DNA of 64,000 nt from Azolla caroliniana (lineage: Eukaryota > Polypodiophyta): NCBI GenBank assembly GCA_043228905.1, contig JBHGNT010000011.1:1798001-1862000 (forward strand), written 5' to 3'. The translations under genes and the position numbers were made by a program. Of the stretch, positions 62,301-64,000 are shown in pieces (position 1 is the first letter of the stretch; every line of letters starts with the position of its first letter). The notes under the pieces were generated by a model. The model was not told where the DNA came from. It saw nothing but the letters and a program-made list of their open reading frames with translations, and ran no database searches.

Positions 62301-63809
62301 AGCTTCACTGAAATATCATCAGATCTTTATGATCACCTTTGAGGAAAGTATCCTGATGACAGTTATTTCGCAAAATACTGGGCTAGAGTTGAGTCTGGAA
62401 CAGACACCACCACATCCTCGAAGGAATACTTCCACATTGCTAACGGTTTGCTCTACCGTAATGGGAAGGTTTGTGTTCCAGATTTACCCGAGGTCAAAAA
62501 GAGGATTCTTTTTGAATGCCATGATGCACCCTCAGCAGGGCACCCTGGAATACATCGTACACTCGTTCTCATCTCCACTCAATTTTATTGGCTTAAGATG
62601 CGTCCTGACATACATAGCTATGTGACTAAATGTCACCAGTGTCAGGTTAACAAAGCCGAGCGACTTAAAGCCGCAGGACTTTTACATCCCTTGGACATTC
62701 CCAATAATAAGTGGGAAAGTATATCCATGGATTTTATTGTTAGCCTTCCTCGCACCCAAAAAGGTCATGATGCCATCTGGGTTGTCATTGATCGACTAAC
62801 TAAAATGGCCAGATTTATTGCTACTAAAACCACGGTAACAGCTCCTGAATTGGCTTACCAATTCGTTGACGAATTGTTTCGTTTTTATGGGTTACCGATG
62901 GATATCGTGAGTGATCGAGATCCAAAGTTTACTAGTGACTTCTGGACACAAGTCTTTAAGCAGTTAGAAACTACGTTGAGCATGAGCTCCACGGATCATC
63001 CTCAATCCGATGGACAGACAGAACGAGTAAATCAAATTATTGAGGACATGCTTCGAGCATACGTTGGTGCAAAACCAACAAAAGGGGAACGTTATCTCCC
63101 AATTTTGGAGTTTGCTTATAACAGCTCCAAGCATACGTCGACGGGATATAGTCCTTTTATGTTGATGTATGGTTTTCAGCCACGAGCCCCGATTGATGTT
63201 ACTATACATCATGATGAGTTGCGAAGTACGCAAAACTTTCTTCGGGATATGCAAGATATGTTGCATATTGCACGAGATAATATAAAAACAGCTCAAGATA
63301 GAGCGCGTTTTTATGCCGATCATCATAGGCAACCTCGTGTATTCAACCCTGGACAGAAGGTATTTTTACGTGTACCTCACAATTCTAAGACATTGTCTAC
63401 GGGTAAGTGCGCTAAGTTAGCCCCACGGTTTTGTGGACCTTTTACAGTCCTCAAACGCATTGGGTCATCAGCCTATCGTCTCGCTCTTCCCGATGGTGTC
63501 GGAATTCATCCAGTCTTTCATGTGAGTCGTCTAAAAGAACTTCTAGGTTCTGGCGACAATACAGTTACGACTGAAACTCTGGTTACTTCTGAAGCATTAT
63601 CTTCTAAACCACATGTACCAGAAAGAATTCTCGATGTTAAAACAAAAAAATTACGTACTAAAGAAATCCGAGAATTCAAAATAAAATGGATGGATAAATC
63701 AATAAAAGATGCCACATGGGAACGCGAAAATACTCTTAGAACTAACTTCCCTAACTTTCCATTGCAAGAGTGCAATGTTTTAAAGAGGGGGAGTATGTTA
63801 CGGGCATGA
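59376..63809 (+). pseudogene. Chromovirus gag-pol frame with two nonsense codons
   Basis: One frame of 1,478 codons, the last being the stop, interrupted only by TAG at codon 434 (60675) and TGA at codon 989 (62340). Gag has a capsid-like part (RTMGKLPDTWTDFV) and a CCHC knuckle CVFCKKKGHTKDQC at codons 280-293. The protease has FDSGSSHNF with Asp359. RT has [27 protein letters not shown] and FLDDILVYS with Asp707-708. RNase H has [21 protein letters not shown] and DHESLKYF. Integrase has an HH-CC finger ending CHQCQ, then SMDFIVSLP, VSDRDPKF and SDGQTERVNQ. A chromodomain-like end lies at about codons 1415-1462 (VPERILD, IKWMDKS, ATWERENTL). The first stop is where Trp is usual in GYPWF-like motifs, and the second would be CGA by one transition. 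The last codons run into the LTR. Confidence 0.9.
63782..63795 (+). other. Polypurine tract of the chromovirus-type element
   Basis: AAAGAGGGGGAGTA lies directly before TGTTACGGGC of the 3' LTR. It also encodes the last residues of the pol frame (KRGSM). Confidence 0.85.
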
Positions 63810-64000
63810 CCATATAATATCCCGTGGTAAGAATTTACCGTAGTATTCTATACACGTGGATAAGTGTGAGGGTTAAATGAGAGTGTAAAGAAGGGGAGGA
63901 TTACATTTAATCCTCGGGATTGAGACAACCCATTAGGTCAAGTGTGAACTTGCCTGGGGGCCTTGGGTTTCGCTATAAATAAGAGGCCTAGCTACCCTCA
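63796..64000 (+). repeat. 3' LTR of chromovirus-type element (partial)
   Basis: The first 205 bases of the LTR are present, including the TATA box at about 63972. The rest and the target duplication lie beyond the window. Confidence 0.9.

Larger units (their letters stand above)
57243..64000 (+). mobile_element. Young Ty3/gypsy chromovirus-type element, cut by the window edge
   Basis: Order: LTR, primer site TGGTATCAGA (57700-57709, initiator Met-tRNA type), a 1.67-kb leader, one long gag-pol frame (59376-63809), the purine tract AAAGAGGGGGAGTA, and a 3' LTR that starts at 63796. The near-identical LTR starts and the single, mostly open polyprotein frame mark a recent insertion. The 5' flank is TTTCG; the matching 3' flank would lie beyond the window. 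It is inserted in the inverted copy of element A. Confidence 0.9.

Overview
The window is plant nuclear DNA, most likely from a seed plant. It has two spliced host genes with GT-AG introns, a papain-type vacuolar or secreted protease and the SUMO E1 subunit SAE2. It also has plant-type Ty1/copia and Ty3/gypsy retrotransposons with Met-tRNA-type primer sites, a PPR-gene fragment and long AT-rich introns. The species cannot be told from sequence alone.

Layout. 1-7.5 kb: AT-rich spacer with one very decayed gypsy copy (2.56-4.17 kb). 7.5-10.64 kb (minus): a complete four-exon cysteine protease gene, 374 aa by my splicing. 12.3-13.7 kb: a short LTR element with only an integrase scrap, and a 313-bp inverted-repeat element in one LTR. 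16.25-25.05 kb (minus): a complete eleven-exon SAE2 gene, 616 aa by my splicing, with tandem duplications in its introns. From 26.7 kb to the end almost everything is retrotransposon.

Retrotransposon block. 26.7-29.7 kb: LTR element 'A' that carries a PPR fragment. 29.7-34.5 kb: 5'-truncated gypsy 'C' with an unrecognised decayed reading frame after integrase, followed by LTR-like sequence holding a solo LTR. 35.8-39.2 kb: two copia copies arranged head to head. 39.2-41.2 kb: copia 1 (minus). 41.2-53.85 kb: gypsy 'B' (plus), its gag split by element X (plus, pol only) and element Y (minus, gag-like only, with two apparently identical 727-bp LTRs). 53.85-55.4 kb: copia 2 (minus). 55.5-57.24 kb: a second, inverted copy of the element A family. 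57.24-64 kb: a young chromovirus-type gypsy whose 3' LTR runs off the window.

How the parts relate. The two host genes are conserved, intact in my reconstruction and not functionally linked: one is a proteolytic enzyme of the endomembrane system, the other activates SUMO with SAE1. The elements are nested, so relative ages can be read: X and Y lie inside B, B lies inside copia 1, and copia 1 lies inside the plus-strand copia. The points most worth a second look are the gag-only/pol-only pair Y and X with shared LTR ends, their ACGT target sites, antisense tRNA-like A and B boxes in two unrelated LTR families, an inverted copia pair that could fold into dsRNA, a ~56-bp repeated hairpin in the chromovirus leader, and stop codons that sit mostly at former Gln and Arg codons. 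All comparisons were made by eye. No alignment or database search was run.
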